64,000 bases of DNA from Cycas panzhihuaensis. Its lineage: Eukaryota; Cycadophyta. The DNA lies in assembly GCA_023213395.1 (NCBI GenBank), contig CM041465.1, positions 223,517,741 through 223,581,740 on the forward strand. Direction: 5' to 3'. Positions 13,560 through 24,560 of this stretch are shown piece by piece. Every line of letters starts with the position of its first letter. Within the stretch, counting starts at the first letter, position 1. The notes below the pieces were generated by a model, which did no database searches, was not told where the DNA came from, and saw only the letters and a list, made by a program, of their open reading frames with translations. The position numbers and the translations under genes were made by a program.

Positions 13560-15688
13560 GGCAAGCTCAAGGTGTTACACCCAACATTGTGAATCTTCAT
13601 AAAGGCACTCACTATGGATAGAGCACCATTTCTTCTCAAGGGAGGGTTTTATCCTCTTTACTTGAGAGGTTTGGGTGTTTCTTCCTTTAGGTGGCGTAGC
13701 TTGGGATGCTTGATGAACATACCTACAAGAATCCAAGGGTGGTTGGGTAGGTTGGAGCTTTAGCTCCTTCATGGTATGCTCGAATGAGTGTATGGTAGAG
13801 GTTAAGACATCCAAGGTCCTCTTTGTCATGGGGGTAGGGGGCCTTAGAGGTTATTGGGGTCTTTGGTCACACAGCAGAGGGGGTGCCTTATGCCATTGTA
13901 AAGACCTAAGAGGTTTCTTAAGACCTACTTAGAACTCAATAGCCTTGAGCGTCAAGCATTTATCTATGGCAGATTCACATGTCATGGCCCCTACTTTAAG
14001 GACCTCGACGTGGACTTTGGTGGGATAGAGGGTGTTCATGAAAATATCCCTTTTCAACTCCTCAGGTAACATGGTCTTTATGGAATGGAGGATGTTATGG
14101 AAACACCTAACAAAGTCACGATTCATTTCATTGTGACCTTGTTTAAGGGAGAGCAGGGCTTTGATCCCACTCTCAAAGGGATAAGCTACGTCAAAGTAGT
14201 TGATGGATTCATCTACAAGTTATTAGAAGGAGTGGATAGAATGGGCAGGGAGATGATAAAACCATGTAAGGATGTCTCCATGCAAAGAATGAGGAAATAA
14301 TTTCATCAATATGTGGTCATAAGCCCAATAATTGATGCATGCCATGGATAAACTCCTGACATGCTCAGTTAGGTCTTGTAACGAGGTACCATCGAATTTA
14401 GGTACCTCAGGAGGGTGAGGCAGTAGGTTAGTCCTGAGCATCTTAATTGATAGTGGGGTTGACCTACAATCAATAAAAGGATGAACCCTTAATTGAGCTA
14501 GAGGATCAACCAAAGGCACAGGAGGAGGCAGATACATATACCCGATGCCTCCTTGAGGGGTTTGGGCATATGAGGGATAAGGATTCCCACCTGCTTGGTG
14601 GGTAGGGGCCATTTCATTTTGAGGGAAAGTTAGATAGAAGGGAGGTAGGTGAGATGGTCCCACTACACCTTGAGGGTATACCCCTTATTGAGAGGGCATG
14701 TGAGAGTACAGGTTGTGAGGAGGAACAAATCCTCCTCAAGAAGGTACCATGTATAGAATGGAACACGAAGACAAAGAAAGCGGATGAGGTATGGGGTTTT
14801 GCCCATATGGGCCACCTATAAGAGGTGCAACCCCATAAGGGTGTAGTGAATCCACCCCATAAACCCGAAGAGGGTTCTCCCTTCCATGCCTCCAATGTTG
14901 GGATGTGTAGCCTAGGGTACGTAAAGGGAATAGTCCATTAGTTGTGGACAAGGATGCACAGGGATGGGTCCCATATGGCCTAAGTATTAGGGATGTGAAG
15001 GTCCCCTGGGTCATGTGAAAAGAACATGGACCATGCTAGGTTGAGACATGGTCAGCTGGTTTGGAAGGGGCATGCTCAATCCAATTTGGGATATAGGCAT
15101 GCCCTGTGGGTCCCTTGGTGATGAGGGGTATGCAAAGAAGAAGAAATAGTAGGAGCAGGTCCTATCGTGGCCATGGGTGATGGTTGAGATGAAACGAAAG
15201 GTGTGGGTGTAGAAGATGATGGCATCATACTATGAAGGAGGCTATCCAATCACTTTAGAGGTGGCTAGACATTTGCAGCTCCAAAGCATTGCCGTAATGC
15301 CTCTACTATATCCATAGGAGGGGTCCTTGCTTGCTCATACGAGGTGGAAGGCTCCTCATGCGAGGTAGGACCCATAAGTTGGTCCTCATGGGAACTCTCA
15401 CTTGGGTGATAGTATTCCATGGAGACAAACACACCTATATCATGGATAGGGAATGGGTGAAAATCTAGGTGCTCTTGGTCACCCAGATAGAAAATGGGAT
15501 CTTTGCCCTCTTGGGTGGGATCTTGGAGGGAACTTGAGGTTTAAGCTTGAGTTTCAGAGATGTAGGTATGGTATGCCCACTCTGACAAGTATCCCTCCAT
15601 TTCTAATTCAAAATTGGATGAGGGGATGGAGGAATATGAAGGTTCTTCCGAGACGAGGGGAAGACCTCTCAAGCGATGAGAGAAACAT
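13560..15688 (-). pseudogene. gag remnant, element A
   Basis: The probable start is the ATG at 15,688-15,686, by position with the B1 start. The N-terminal part is acidic and Ser/Pro-rich and keeps SSEWAYHT; then a Gly/Pro/Tyr-rich part. The capsid-like retrotransposon gag core is at about 14,420-13,929: FDGTSLQDLTEHVRSLSMAC, INYWAYDHILMKLFPHSL, then after a stop RDFVRCFHNILHS and LPEELKRDIFMNTL. A zinc-knuckle variant WCSIHSECLYEDSQC sits near 13,625-13,575. Gag would form the virus-like particle. Interrupted by many stops and at least one frameshift. Confidence 0.83.
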
Positions 15689-15843
15689 CGCATTCACGTC
15701 TCACCTAAAAGTCATAGAAGAAACAAGACAAATAAAATGATGAAGGAGTTAAGGGTTGCAGAACAAACCTAAGAGGTATGGAAGGAAAAGAGGGAGGCCA
15801 ACACTACAACCAAGAGAAGTTATGGTTCTCTTTTAGTGGTAGG

Positions 15844-15861
15844 TCCCCAGTATGGTGGCAA
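15844..15861 (-). promoter_or_regulatory. primer binding site, element A
   Basis: On the minus strand TTGCCACCATACTGGGGA follows the LTR terminal CA after one spacer base. All four copies together suggest TGGCGACCATACTGGGGA. TGG pairs with the CCA end of the primer tRNA; I could not identify the tRNA with certainty. Confidence 0.8.
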
Positions 15862-15862
15862 G

Positions 15863-16330
15863 TGGAAGTGTGCCTTTGGGGGTTACTAAATCTTAACTAT
15901 CCTACTAGCTACAGAAGCTAACAAATGGGAAGAAAGAAAGTGGCCAAGATACCCTCAAAGGGTGTCCACATGTCAGAACATAGGTTCAGAGACCCACAAC
16001 CATGTATAGGCCACCTCTGTTCCAAGGGTCTCCATGATGTGAAATAGAGAGGGAGTAACAAGGGCATCCTTAGGTTGTTGAGTAGCCAAGGTAGGGCTCT
16101 CCTACCCTTAAGTTGAAAGGGAGTGAAAAAGATCTCCTTTTAAGGAGAAAACAAAAAGGCAACAATTCCTTATGGAAAGGGACCCTAGAGATGAGAAGAA
16201 GGGGTGACAGTTGTTGTGAGTGTGTGGAGGTATATTTAGTTTATCATTTTATTTTGGTGTAATGGAAGTAACTCAGTTATGGGCTTCTTCTTAGGTTGCA
16301 AGAAGAAGGGAGGTAGGTTGTTGTTTATTT
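15863..16330 (-). repeat. 5' LTR remnant of element A
   Basis: On the minus strand this ends CACTTCCA against the PBS. The last 450 bp resemble the R/U5 end of the other LTRs by eye: a TTAAGGGTAGGAGAGCCC block against CAAGGGTGGGAGGATCC, and GGACACCCT against GGGCACCCT. Beyond about 16,330 the similarity is lost, so most of this LTR is missing or replaced. Confidence 0.6.
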
Positions 16331-16992
16331 GCTTGTTGTAAGGTAGGTTTTGTCTCTAGTTAACAATTATTGTGATGTTTAATTTATTGCAACGTTTATG
16401 TTATGTATAAAAGAGAATGACAAATTGTATACACTAGGGGCAGGTTGTCCTCCCAGTCAAGTCAGGACAGAGGCAAGGCAAACTCTACAAAGGATTTCCG
16501 AGCATCTTAGGAGGGTCCTTGGACACATCAGTACCCAAATCTGCGCTGACAGGGGGAGCATTTCATTGCCTAGGGATGAAAGAAACTTGGTGAAGGGCAT
16601 GAATGGTTTCCTTCTAAACCAAATGAAGAATGAAGAGGAGGCAAACAAACGAGTGAGAAGGGTAGAGGCTGAGGCTATTATTATTAAATCTAGGGCCATG
16701 GTAAGTCCTTGCCGCCCTTGCATGGGGTTTATATTTTTGTATTATATAATATTTTAAGTATGGATAAAGACCAGACACTTCAAAACTAGAACCAGAACCC
16801 CAATCCTTCACTGGGGAGATCTTACTATGATGTGCTGAGAGCAAATGAGAAAGAAACATACGATCTAACACTTGTTAGACAAGACAATAAGGTCAGATTA
16901 AAAATTCCACAGGGCTTAGTGGAGAAAACTGAGAAATATTAGGAGAATTGCCTTGTCAGCAGATTCTCTGGACCCAGATCGAGGTTGGAAAC
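16331..16992. other. unassigned segment between elements A and C
   Basis: Contains a 119-codon open frame on the plus strand (16,398-16,757). It is rich in Glu, Arg and Lys over residues 30-100 (RISEHLRRVLGHIS, NEEEANKRVRRVEAEA) and is followed in frame by ATGGTAAGTCC, which reads as a splice donor (about 16,698-16,705). A TATAAAAG stands at about 16,403. I do not recognise the protein. It could be an exon of a captured or host gene, or another transposon. It has no counterpart in the other three elements. Confidence 0.4.
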
Positions 16993-17665
16993 TATTTCCC
17001 AGCTTCTGGGAATGGACTTGAGACAAGTCAAATTAGGTAAGCACAGGTATATACTTCTCACTTTCATCCTCGCTATCGTTGGGTAGAAGTTGTTTAGAGT
17101 ATTGTTTGATGCACGTTTGCTTGCCATTTGTGTGATCGCATTGCCTTCTCTGCTTGATCACACTGCTTGTGCCTACCGCATATTATTCAGCCTATGATGA
17201 CCCACCATGGGGCACTCCTCAGTGAGTCATGCACCCCATATAGCAGTCAGCTGCCCACAACACCTCCACAACTCCTCAAACATCATCGTTGGTCACGATC
17301 TATTTGCATCAACACTCCTGTCACCACTTTGAGTCCCCTTCTAGGTGTGATAGGACCCCCCTGAGACTCGTCTCTCTGCCGGACCACTTGCCACCCACAG
17401 GCTGAGCTCCCACCGCCCACCTCTGACACCCCTCTGTTTGGCTCTAGGCCTTGGTTCTGCCTTAATTTTGACTTTCGGTCCACGCCGCAAACTAAGCTTG
17501 CATCAAGTTTGCTGGTAATCGCTAAGTTTGCCATAGTGTGACTATTTAAACTCATTTTTTAAAACCGCCTCAATGATTCCCACTCTTTTTGTGGAACTAC
17601 CACGTGGCGCCCTCAAGTACTCACCCCCACCATAATCCTAAACATTCATTTAGGATTGGGGTGAG

Positions 17666-17672
17666 TATAAAA
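17666..17672 (+). promoter_or_regulatory. TATA box in 5' LTR of element C
   Basis: GAGTATAAAACCC, about 670 bp into the LTR and identical in the 3' LTR at 62,403-62,409. The likely Pol II start lies about 30 bp downstream, marking the U3/R border. Confidence 0.7.
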
Positions 17673-18596
17673 CCCAAAAACAAAGCCGTTTGCCCCTCTT
17701 CTTGACTCATTTTTTGCTCTCTACTCCAGCTCTCACTTTATAACCTCCTCAGGATCTGCTCCTCTACTCTGGCTCCTCTTCCACAGGTGCATCTGCTGCG
17801 TCTCAGGCCCTGCTCCAGCGGCTCCAAGCTTCTTTTTGCAGGTCTATTTCGTGGAAGGAGAGTACTCACAACATATCAACAAGTAAACTCCAAGAAGTAA
17901 GAGTGGCATCCACGTTGCCTCCCCTTCAGCCTAGGTCTGAAAGCCTGTTTGACATAGGTGTCTTCCTCTGATTTTTGGCAGAATAAGGCTTCTTCCTTCT
18001 ACCTTATAGGTACTCCTTCAAAGTCCTTTAGGTTTTCCTGATTTTTTCCTTTCCTTTGTGAGAAATTTTGAGTCAATCTTTGCTCTTCTCATTTCAGAGG
18101 AGCTTGCCTTTTGCTCCCTGTCTTGCAGTATTTCTCCTCTCTTCTCTCGTAAGCCCACTCTAGGGTGGTTGTGCAAGAGGGCTTCATAAGGTTGGGTGAA
18201 GGGAGAAAGACGAGATTCATCCCCTTGTTGGCCTTCTTCCCAAGGGTTTACCCTTCCCTTCCTTCCTCTTCCACTCCATGTCTCTCTTTAGAGTTGGGTT
18301 AGGGATAGTGAGAGGTCATTCTCAGTTCTAAAAACAGCATTGGTAGCCCTTACCATGCTGGTTTCAGGCCTGCACTCTCAGGTTTTGGGAATCATATAAG
18401 CCCCAAACCCATCCCAGTTCAGTTTTTTGATCTTTGGCTTGCCCCAACCTGATGATTTGTTGCCCATAGCACTTCGTCTCTTGGGTCTACCCATGCACCA
18501 TTTCGCTGGTTCATTATCTTTTCTACTTACTATCCCGAATAGCCATCACATCCTGGTTTCTCCCCATTGAGGCTACATGGAGGTACTTGTGGGTAG

Positions 18597-18601
18597 GTTG
18601 G
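18597..18601 (+). repeat. left target-site duplication of block B (GTTGG)
   Basis: GTAGGTTGG is followed by TGTTTCC, the LTR start of B. The same GTTGG follows the last CA of block B at 49,311-49,315. The uninterrupted 3' LTR of C reads GTAGGTTGATCATTCC at this site, which confirms the join. Confidence 0.93.
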
Positions 18602-21279
18602 TGTTTCCTGGCTTCCGGGAATGGATACGGAATCACCAACTCAACTAAGTGCAGGTATCTTTCTCACCTTATCATCGCTTTCTTTTGATGAGTGTTTACT
18701 TGCATATCTGCATGTTTTTGGCCTTCTAGACGACTTTGCCTTCGCCTACACTTATTTTAGCCTATGACAACTATAGTAGGGGCACACTCCCAGCAAGTGT
18801 GGCACCCTGATGGCCACTCCGCTTCCCGCATGCTGCCCTCCTCACTCTAAGATCCACTTGGCTTGCACCACCTTTGCCCGTGTGATGACCTGTCATCGTT
18901 TGGTTGACTTGCCACATCGTTTGAGCCCTATTTTTGCTCTTTTGGATCCATTTGTTGGCTTGTTTACCCCCAGGAAGGTGTCTCAGCCCCCTATTGGCCC
19001 TTTTTGTCATTTGCCCATAGCCTAGGCTAGCTGGCTGGGCCTATTTTTGCCTCCGGGCAAATACCACTGAGATTTTCGTGATACCGCCAGAATATCCATG
19101 ATCTGCAGATTTTGGCCAGATGACTGTTCTAACTTATTTTTTAAAAATCTGCCATGGCAATTTCACATTTATTACGAAACTTCCATGTGTCTCGTGACTT
19201 GACTCGCTCCCAGCCGCGCCCTAATCACTCGCTTTAGGGTTTGGGTTGGGTACTTAAGTCACTTTTTATTCAATTTTGAGGACTTTTGGCTCACTTTTTG
19301 GATTGCTCCTCAAGGAAACCATGCTGTGCTCTGCTCTTTTCTGCTGCCCTACTACTACTACAGGACCTGCGTCTCTCCTCCAGGCTCAGCCTCCTTCTAA
19401 GTGCTTAGGACATCTTCCCAACCCCTCACGCACCTTGGAGAGATTTCAGTAGATTCTTGCCCCGGGCAGCCTTCAAGCATTCCAAGTGCAGGTGTTCTCC
19501 CTCCAACTTCATTAGCAGGGTCCCAAACCTACTACACCACAGTTTCTGGGCTGATTTCTTAGCCTCTCCTTACTAGCCCTTGGCTGAGGCAAGCACCTCT
19601 CCTCTTCCACTCAGGTATTCATTGATTTGAGTTGTTTCTCTTATGTTATTTATGCCCTATCTTGCTTGTCTTTATAAGGGTTGTTTTCCTCTCTATATTA
19701 GACTATTTTACCTCTGTTATAGTGCCTCCTTACCTGTATTTGTTGCTCAAGGCAGCGGTATTGAGGGTTGACATAGGGTTTGGGAGAGAGCTAGGTGGAT
19801 TCCGCACCGCCTTCCATGCTCCTCAAGCGGCTTTAAGCCCCTCAAACCTTCCCTCTTGCCTCGTGCTGTCCTTGGCACTCAAACAAGGGTTTGTTGGCCC
19901 TTCCTTAGCCACTGAAATCAGCACTGTCACACGTTGCAGCGCTGGTTTGAGGGCTTAGGCTTAGGTCCAGGTGACTCACATAAGTCCCGACCGCTTGTTC
20001 TTTGCTTAACTCTTTTCCCGGCATCCTGGTTTGCTCTCCATAGCACCCCGGCTTGCCGTAGGTCTTCTTTGGCTCCTTCCAACTCCCTTGCTACTATTTC
20101 CAGCTATCTTTCTTGGCCTTGCCCTCCCTGCCTTGTGGCTTTTGGGGGAGGTTAGGGGTTGTTCCTTGTGGGAGGTGGGCCACTCTGAGGCTTACCGGTT
20201 ACTTTCCTTTCACTTTAGTTATCCTCTTTTATATATTATCATCATTGTGTTGATGCTAACATATATATGTTTAAGTTTATATTTGTATTACATAGACATG
20301 TATTGTTAGGATCTCATCATTGCATGTTAGTACCCTTTCTCTGGAAAGGGGGAGGTTGCTGTTGCTTGTAGGTACTTGGAGAGCACAAAGGGTATTTTCT
20401 GCTCGTTCCATTGCCGGTAAGTGCTCCTATGCATGTTATACTTTCATACTTCATCGGTTACTAGTATTTGGTTTCTTTCTTTCCTTGGTTTTGTACTTTA
20501 GTATTTTTCCGGGGAAGGTAAGAGAGCCCCTCATTCCAATCTGTCGCGCCCCGTGGAGCAGTTTTGGTGTCCCTTGGGAGTGTCCATCGTTACGCATGCC
20601 TCCGGTCTGAGTACATGCCTCGCTCCACCCTACCACTCTTTCCTTTTGAATTCCTTTTCATAAGTAGTAATTAACTCATTAGAAATCAAAAGGGAAACTT
20701 AACTTTACTTTTGGTTCATGCTTTATTTATTTTATTGCATACATCTTCTCTACCCATAGGAAAAGGTCTTAGGAGCTGCTCCTTTTTACCTTTCCTCTCT
20801 CTTTGCCATGCAAGCTTCCTGCTCTTCCTATTACTTGTGTGTTTGGTTAGTTTGCTTAGGCATACCTTGACCCATCTTCTTGGGTCATCCCTCTTACTTT
20901 CCTTTGGTTCCCCGCTTCGCCGGATAACCAAAGTGACCCCGTCTATAGGCCAACCACTTGCCTATCCTTCTTCGTTTCCAGTTGCTTTAGGGAAACCCTT
21001 GAAGGTTTCTCTCCTTCTCCTTCCGGCCATCCAAGGGTGGGAGGATCCTTCCCTTAGGTTAACCCAGGCTAACCCTACGCCTCCTCACCTCTTATTCAAA
21101 GTGGTGGGGGGATCACCCTTTGGTAGCTACATTCCATTGCAGATCCTAAACTCGCGCTCCGGCGCACAGGGCACCCTGCGTGGTAATTACCCTACTTATA
21201 GGTCTCTTTCTTGATCATGTTATCACCCGCTCTTACCATACCTATTTAGTTAGGTAGCTATCCCGTAGACACGCGTCCA
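18602..21279 (+). repeat. LTR 2a (5' LTR of B1)
   Basis: Starts TGTTTCCTGGCTTCCGGG and ends ACGCGTCCA. It contains no canonical TATA; the position matching the C-family TATAAAA reads TACTTAAG (19,251-19,258). The T/C-rich second half holds hydrophobic open frames (for instance 20,031-20,309) that are open in all three LTRs but resemble no protein. Confidence 0.93.
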
Positions 21280-21280
21280 C

Positions 21281-21298
21281 TGACGACCATACTGGGGA
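21281..21298 (+). promoter_or_regulatory. primer binding site, B1
   Basis: TGACGACCATACTGGGGA, one base after the LTR end, 18 nt long. The third base of the initial TGG has mutated to A. Confidence 0.85.
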
Positions 21299-21452
21299 TA
21301 GCTAGCAAGGGAGCTAGTTTCCGCTCCCTTTCACTGGTTTCGCTACCTTTTTGTGATCTTTTTCACCTATTTCAATCTCTTCGTTGGGTAGCCCCCGACG
21401 CGTGTGCTTTTATCGCCCTCTCCTTTTCCCTAACATTGTTGGTTGACCTTGC

Positions 21453-23789
21453 ATGCGACGCTTTTCCCGTCGCTTGCATGGTCTACCTCCATTGTTAGAA
21501 GACCCCGAGTATCACCCTCTTCCTTTGTCAGATTTTGATTTGACTATGGAAGGATACTCTTCTGATTGGGCCTACCACACCTCAACCTTAGAAACCCATG
21601 TTTTTCCTTCCTCTATTCCTGGGTCCACCCAAGAGGGTGATGAATCCCTTTATTACTCGAGTGACCAACATCTCTCACTCGACGTCCATCCCTCTACCCA
21701 TGCCGTAGAAGGATCCACTCCTCTTGAGACTTGCCACGTAATCAGTGACTCTTATGAGGAACATCCTGAGGGACCTACCTTGTTCGAGGTCCCAATTACC
21801 TCTTACGAGTATGTAGGAACCCTTCCTGTTAACGTAGTTGAAGCTCTCAACGAGTGTCGCTGCATGGCACGCTTGCAACCGCATCCTAGATGGCTTGAGG
21901 GTGCTCTTCGTGGAGGAGCCTCTTCTTCTTCTGCTCCTCCCTTGCATGCCTCATCCTCATCTACTCTTCCTTTGACAACAAATCCCTTTGTGCCTACGCA
22001 TGTGTCCCGCTCCTTTCCTATTCCCGTAGTGGGGGCACTTGTTGCGCCTTCCGTTTCTCATCGAGGTCCTAGTGTTTTGGGATCTCCTCGTGGTGTGTCT
22101 TTCTTTCAATTAAAGGTTAGCATACCCATCCCTAACCAAACCAATGTGCCATCCCCTAATGTGGCGCATACCTTTCCTAGTAGGCCCGTCGGTCCTACTA
22201 GCCTTTCGGTTACCAGTCATGTGCGACCTGCTCCCACACACTCTCAAAACCAACACGTTGGTGCTTCCTTCTACGTTCCCCCAGGGTATACTTCTCAACC
22301 TTGGAGGCACGGTAGAGAAAGCCATCTCCCAGTTTATGGGGTAGATCCGCTACACCCATATGGGGTCGCTCCACCTACGGGTGGCCTATATGGACAAAAC
22401 CCAGTTCCACATCCATCTTGTCTGTCCTCCAATGCAATTCCATTTGTTGTGCCTTCGCAAGGGAACCTGACTGTCTTCCAAGGCACCTACCCCCATACCT
22501 CTTCTTAGTAGGGAGCATTTCCTCAAGGAGAGATGGGTGTTCTACCCCCATCTGCTCCTTGTTCATTACCCATTACGACATTCGTTGATCGTATGGTCCA
22601 GGCAAGGGCACGCCCCTTCATGGACTTTAGGTCAACACCTTTATCCATCAAGGCATTAAGAACTAATCTGCCGCCTCATCCCCCTAAAGTTCCTAGATTC
22701 GACGGGACTCCGTCGCAAGACCCGGCGGAGCATGTGCATAGTTTTTCTATGGCATGCATCGATTACTGGGCTTACGACCACATTTTAATGAAATTATTCC
22801 CGCGATCCTTGCAGGGTGACGCCCTCAAGTGGTTATACCGTCTCCCTGCCCATTCTATCCATTCATTCTAGCAATTGGTGGACGAGTTCATCAACTATTT
22901 TGATGTAGCCCATCCATTCGAGAGCGGAATGAAGTCACTTCTCTCGCTCAAACAAGGTCACGATGAAATGAATCGTGACATTGTGCAGCGATTCTACGAC
23001 TTGCTTCACTCCACTAAGGCAACATTGCCCGAGGAGTTGAAGCAAGACCTCTTCGTCAATGCACTTCGTCCTAAAGTATATGTGGAAGTCCTTAAAATGG
23101 GGGCGACTACATGCGACTCCACGATCGCCAAGTGTTTGGCGTTGGACGCTATTGAGATCCAGGCGGGTCTCAAGAAACCTCTTAATCCCTCATAGCGTCG
23201 TGAGGTACCACCCCCAACCAAAGATACCAAACCTTCACAACCTACCTGGTCTTCCTCTCATCCAACTGAGAGGACCTTAGACCCTCTCACATCAGCCATA
23301 TGCTCATTCGAGCGTACGATGTAGAAACTCAAGCTTCAAGCTCCTTCATCCCCTACATCCAATAAACAAGTCCAAAAGACAACCCAAGCTCCTCTCCCCA
23401 TGAATGGAAACGCCCAGTCCTCTCAAGCGAGAAGGTCAGACCCTCTGCTTGAGAAGAAGTAGTGCTCTATTCATGGGGAGTGCTTCCATGATGATTCACG
23501 TTGTAGGGCCCAGCATCTTAAGGATGCCCCTTGACGCGACTCTTCCCCCAAACTGGCCTCAAGGCCTAATTTGGACCAACCAGTTCACAAGGATCCATTC
23601 CCTAAACATGGGGAACGTGATCGCAAAACCCAAACCAAGAATAATAGGAATCAAGGAAGATCGCCTGATCCCCGTCCTTCCTGCGACAAAGGGAAGGGTG
23701 CCCGGAACTTGTCCTCTTCCTCTCGTTCTCCTAGCCGTCGCACCCCGTCACCTTCGTGACCCTGGAATAAGGGGAAGAAGGCGATCCAG
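21453..23789 (+). pseudogene. gag of B1
   Basis: The start ATG at 21,453 (MRRFSRRLHGLPPLLEDPEY) is shared with B2 and, as ATG then stop, with C. Residues 1-350 are acidic then Ser/Pro-rich (SSDWAYHTSTLETHVF), ending in a YGVAPPTGGLYGQNP segment. After a stop at about 22,506 the frame continues with the capsid-like core: PRFDGTPSQDPAEHVHSFSM, DYWAYDHILMKLFPRSL, then a TAG near 22,869, EFINYFDVAHPFESGMKSLL and LPEELKQDLFVNAL to 23,195. The zinc-knuckle variant CSIHGECFHDDSRC is at 23,463-23,504, after a TAG replacing the usual Trp (23,460). Further stops at 23,532 and 23,757 lie in the basic Ser/Pro tail. All parts stay in one frame, so the damage is nonsense rather than frameshift. Confidence 0.9.
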
Positions 23790-24560
23790 TTGCTTGAACC
23801 GACTCCTTCCTATGCCCTTACGCGGTCTCAGGTTGCCAAGGAAGCAACGGGAGCTTCTTGTTCTTCTGCTCCTTCTGACCCTCTTCCAGAGAACCTTCCT
23901 TTGGAAATACCTCTCTTTCCCAAGGCTATTCCTGTATGCCCAGGTCGTTACAATTTCCAAAGGGCACTTACCCAGCCTACCGTGAAGGGTAAGCCCTTCT
24001 CCATCGTGGACGAGCTTCATACTGTTACCGCAGGAATGTCCTTGATGGACGTTTTGAAGAGTTGTCCCAAGCAGCGGGCCCTCCTGCTGGAAGCTTTAGG
24101 ATCGAGTGATGCGCCTGTCCATGCTTTGGGCGTCACCCAAAGCCATGGATCTGTTATCTCGTTTGATCCTAAGGATCTTCCTCCCGCTGATGAAAGGGAA
24201 TGTCAATGGAACTTCCCGTTCACTATCATTATCAATACACCCGATTGTACCCTCCAAAGAACTGTTGTTGACAACAGTTCTTCTGTCAATGCCATGCCCT
24301 TACGCGTCATGCAAGATCTTGGTATCTCCGCCTTGGAACTTGTTCTATGGCGATGCCAAGGTTATGACGGTAGAGAGAAGACCCCTTTGGGATATGTCGC
24401 TATTCCACTCACCCTTGAGGGCAAGACTGTTCTTACCGACATTGTAGTCCTCGACATTGACGTTGACTACAACCTCCTTCTAGGTCGTCTATGGCTTGAC
24501 CAAATGGGAGCCGTGTGCTCGACTCTTTGGGGACAACTTAAATTCATCCATGACAGATGA
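23790..24560 (+). pseudogene. aspartic protease of B1
   Basis: Open for 256 codons in the gag frame, so gag and protease were one reading frame. ELHTVTAGMSLMDVLKSCPK and DLPPADERECQW precede the active site, which reads Asp-Asn-Ser (24,270-24,278) against Asp-Ser-Gly in B2, so the Gly is lost. Then come NAMPLRVMQDLGIS, the VVLDIDVDYNLLLGR segment and WLDQMGAVCSTLWGQLKF, the hallmark of Tat-type proteases. It ends at TGA 24,558. It would process the Gag-Pol polyprotein inside particles; the active-site change makes activity unlikely. Confidence 0.88.

Larger units (their letters stand above)
2022..16330 (-). mobile_element. element A: degenerate Tat-type Ty3/gypsy retrotransposon
   Basis: Read on the minus strand the order is 5' LTR remnant (from 15,863), PBS, gag, protease, RT-RNase H, integrase, opposite-strand gene (on +), second RNase H, PPT, 3' LTR (from 4,234 downwards). 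Every domain is recognisable by alignment by eye to the plus-strand copies further right, but each is broken by stops, frameshifts or deletions. Outer ends are uncertain: the 5' LTR is short (about 0.5 kb recognisable) and the 3' LTR end is lost near the microsatellite. It is the most decayed copy in the window and therefore probably the oldest. Confidence 0.85.
16993..18601 (+). repeat. 5' LTR of element C, left part
   Basis: Begins TATTTCCCAGCTTCTGGG, where the intact 3' LTR starts TGTTTCTCAGC, so the terminal TG has mutated to TA. The following 1.6 kb matches 61,715-63,350. In the hand-aligned stretch around 17,710-17,865 against 62,445-62,600 I count about 11 differences in about 155 bases, nearly all transitions. 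It ends at the GTTGG duplicated when block B inserted. Confidence 0.92.

Noticed and set aside
18810-19025. Small plus and minus open frames in LTR 2a near 18.8-19.0 kb
   Set aside because: Within U3 of the LTR, short, no conserved start or domain.
20031-20309. 92-codon hydrophobic open frame in the LTR, open in LTR 2a, 2b (34,044) and 2c (48,044)
   Set aside because: The LTRs are recent copies of one another and T/C-rich, which gives Leu-rich frames by chance; absent from the C-family LTR and no known domain.
20711-21214. 120-167-codon open frames in the LTR second half (also 34,738 and 48,736)
   Set aside because: Same reason: T/C-rich LTR text, no ATG context or domain, length differs between copies.
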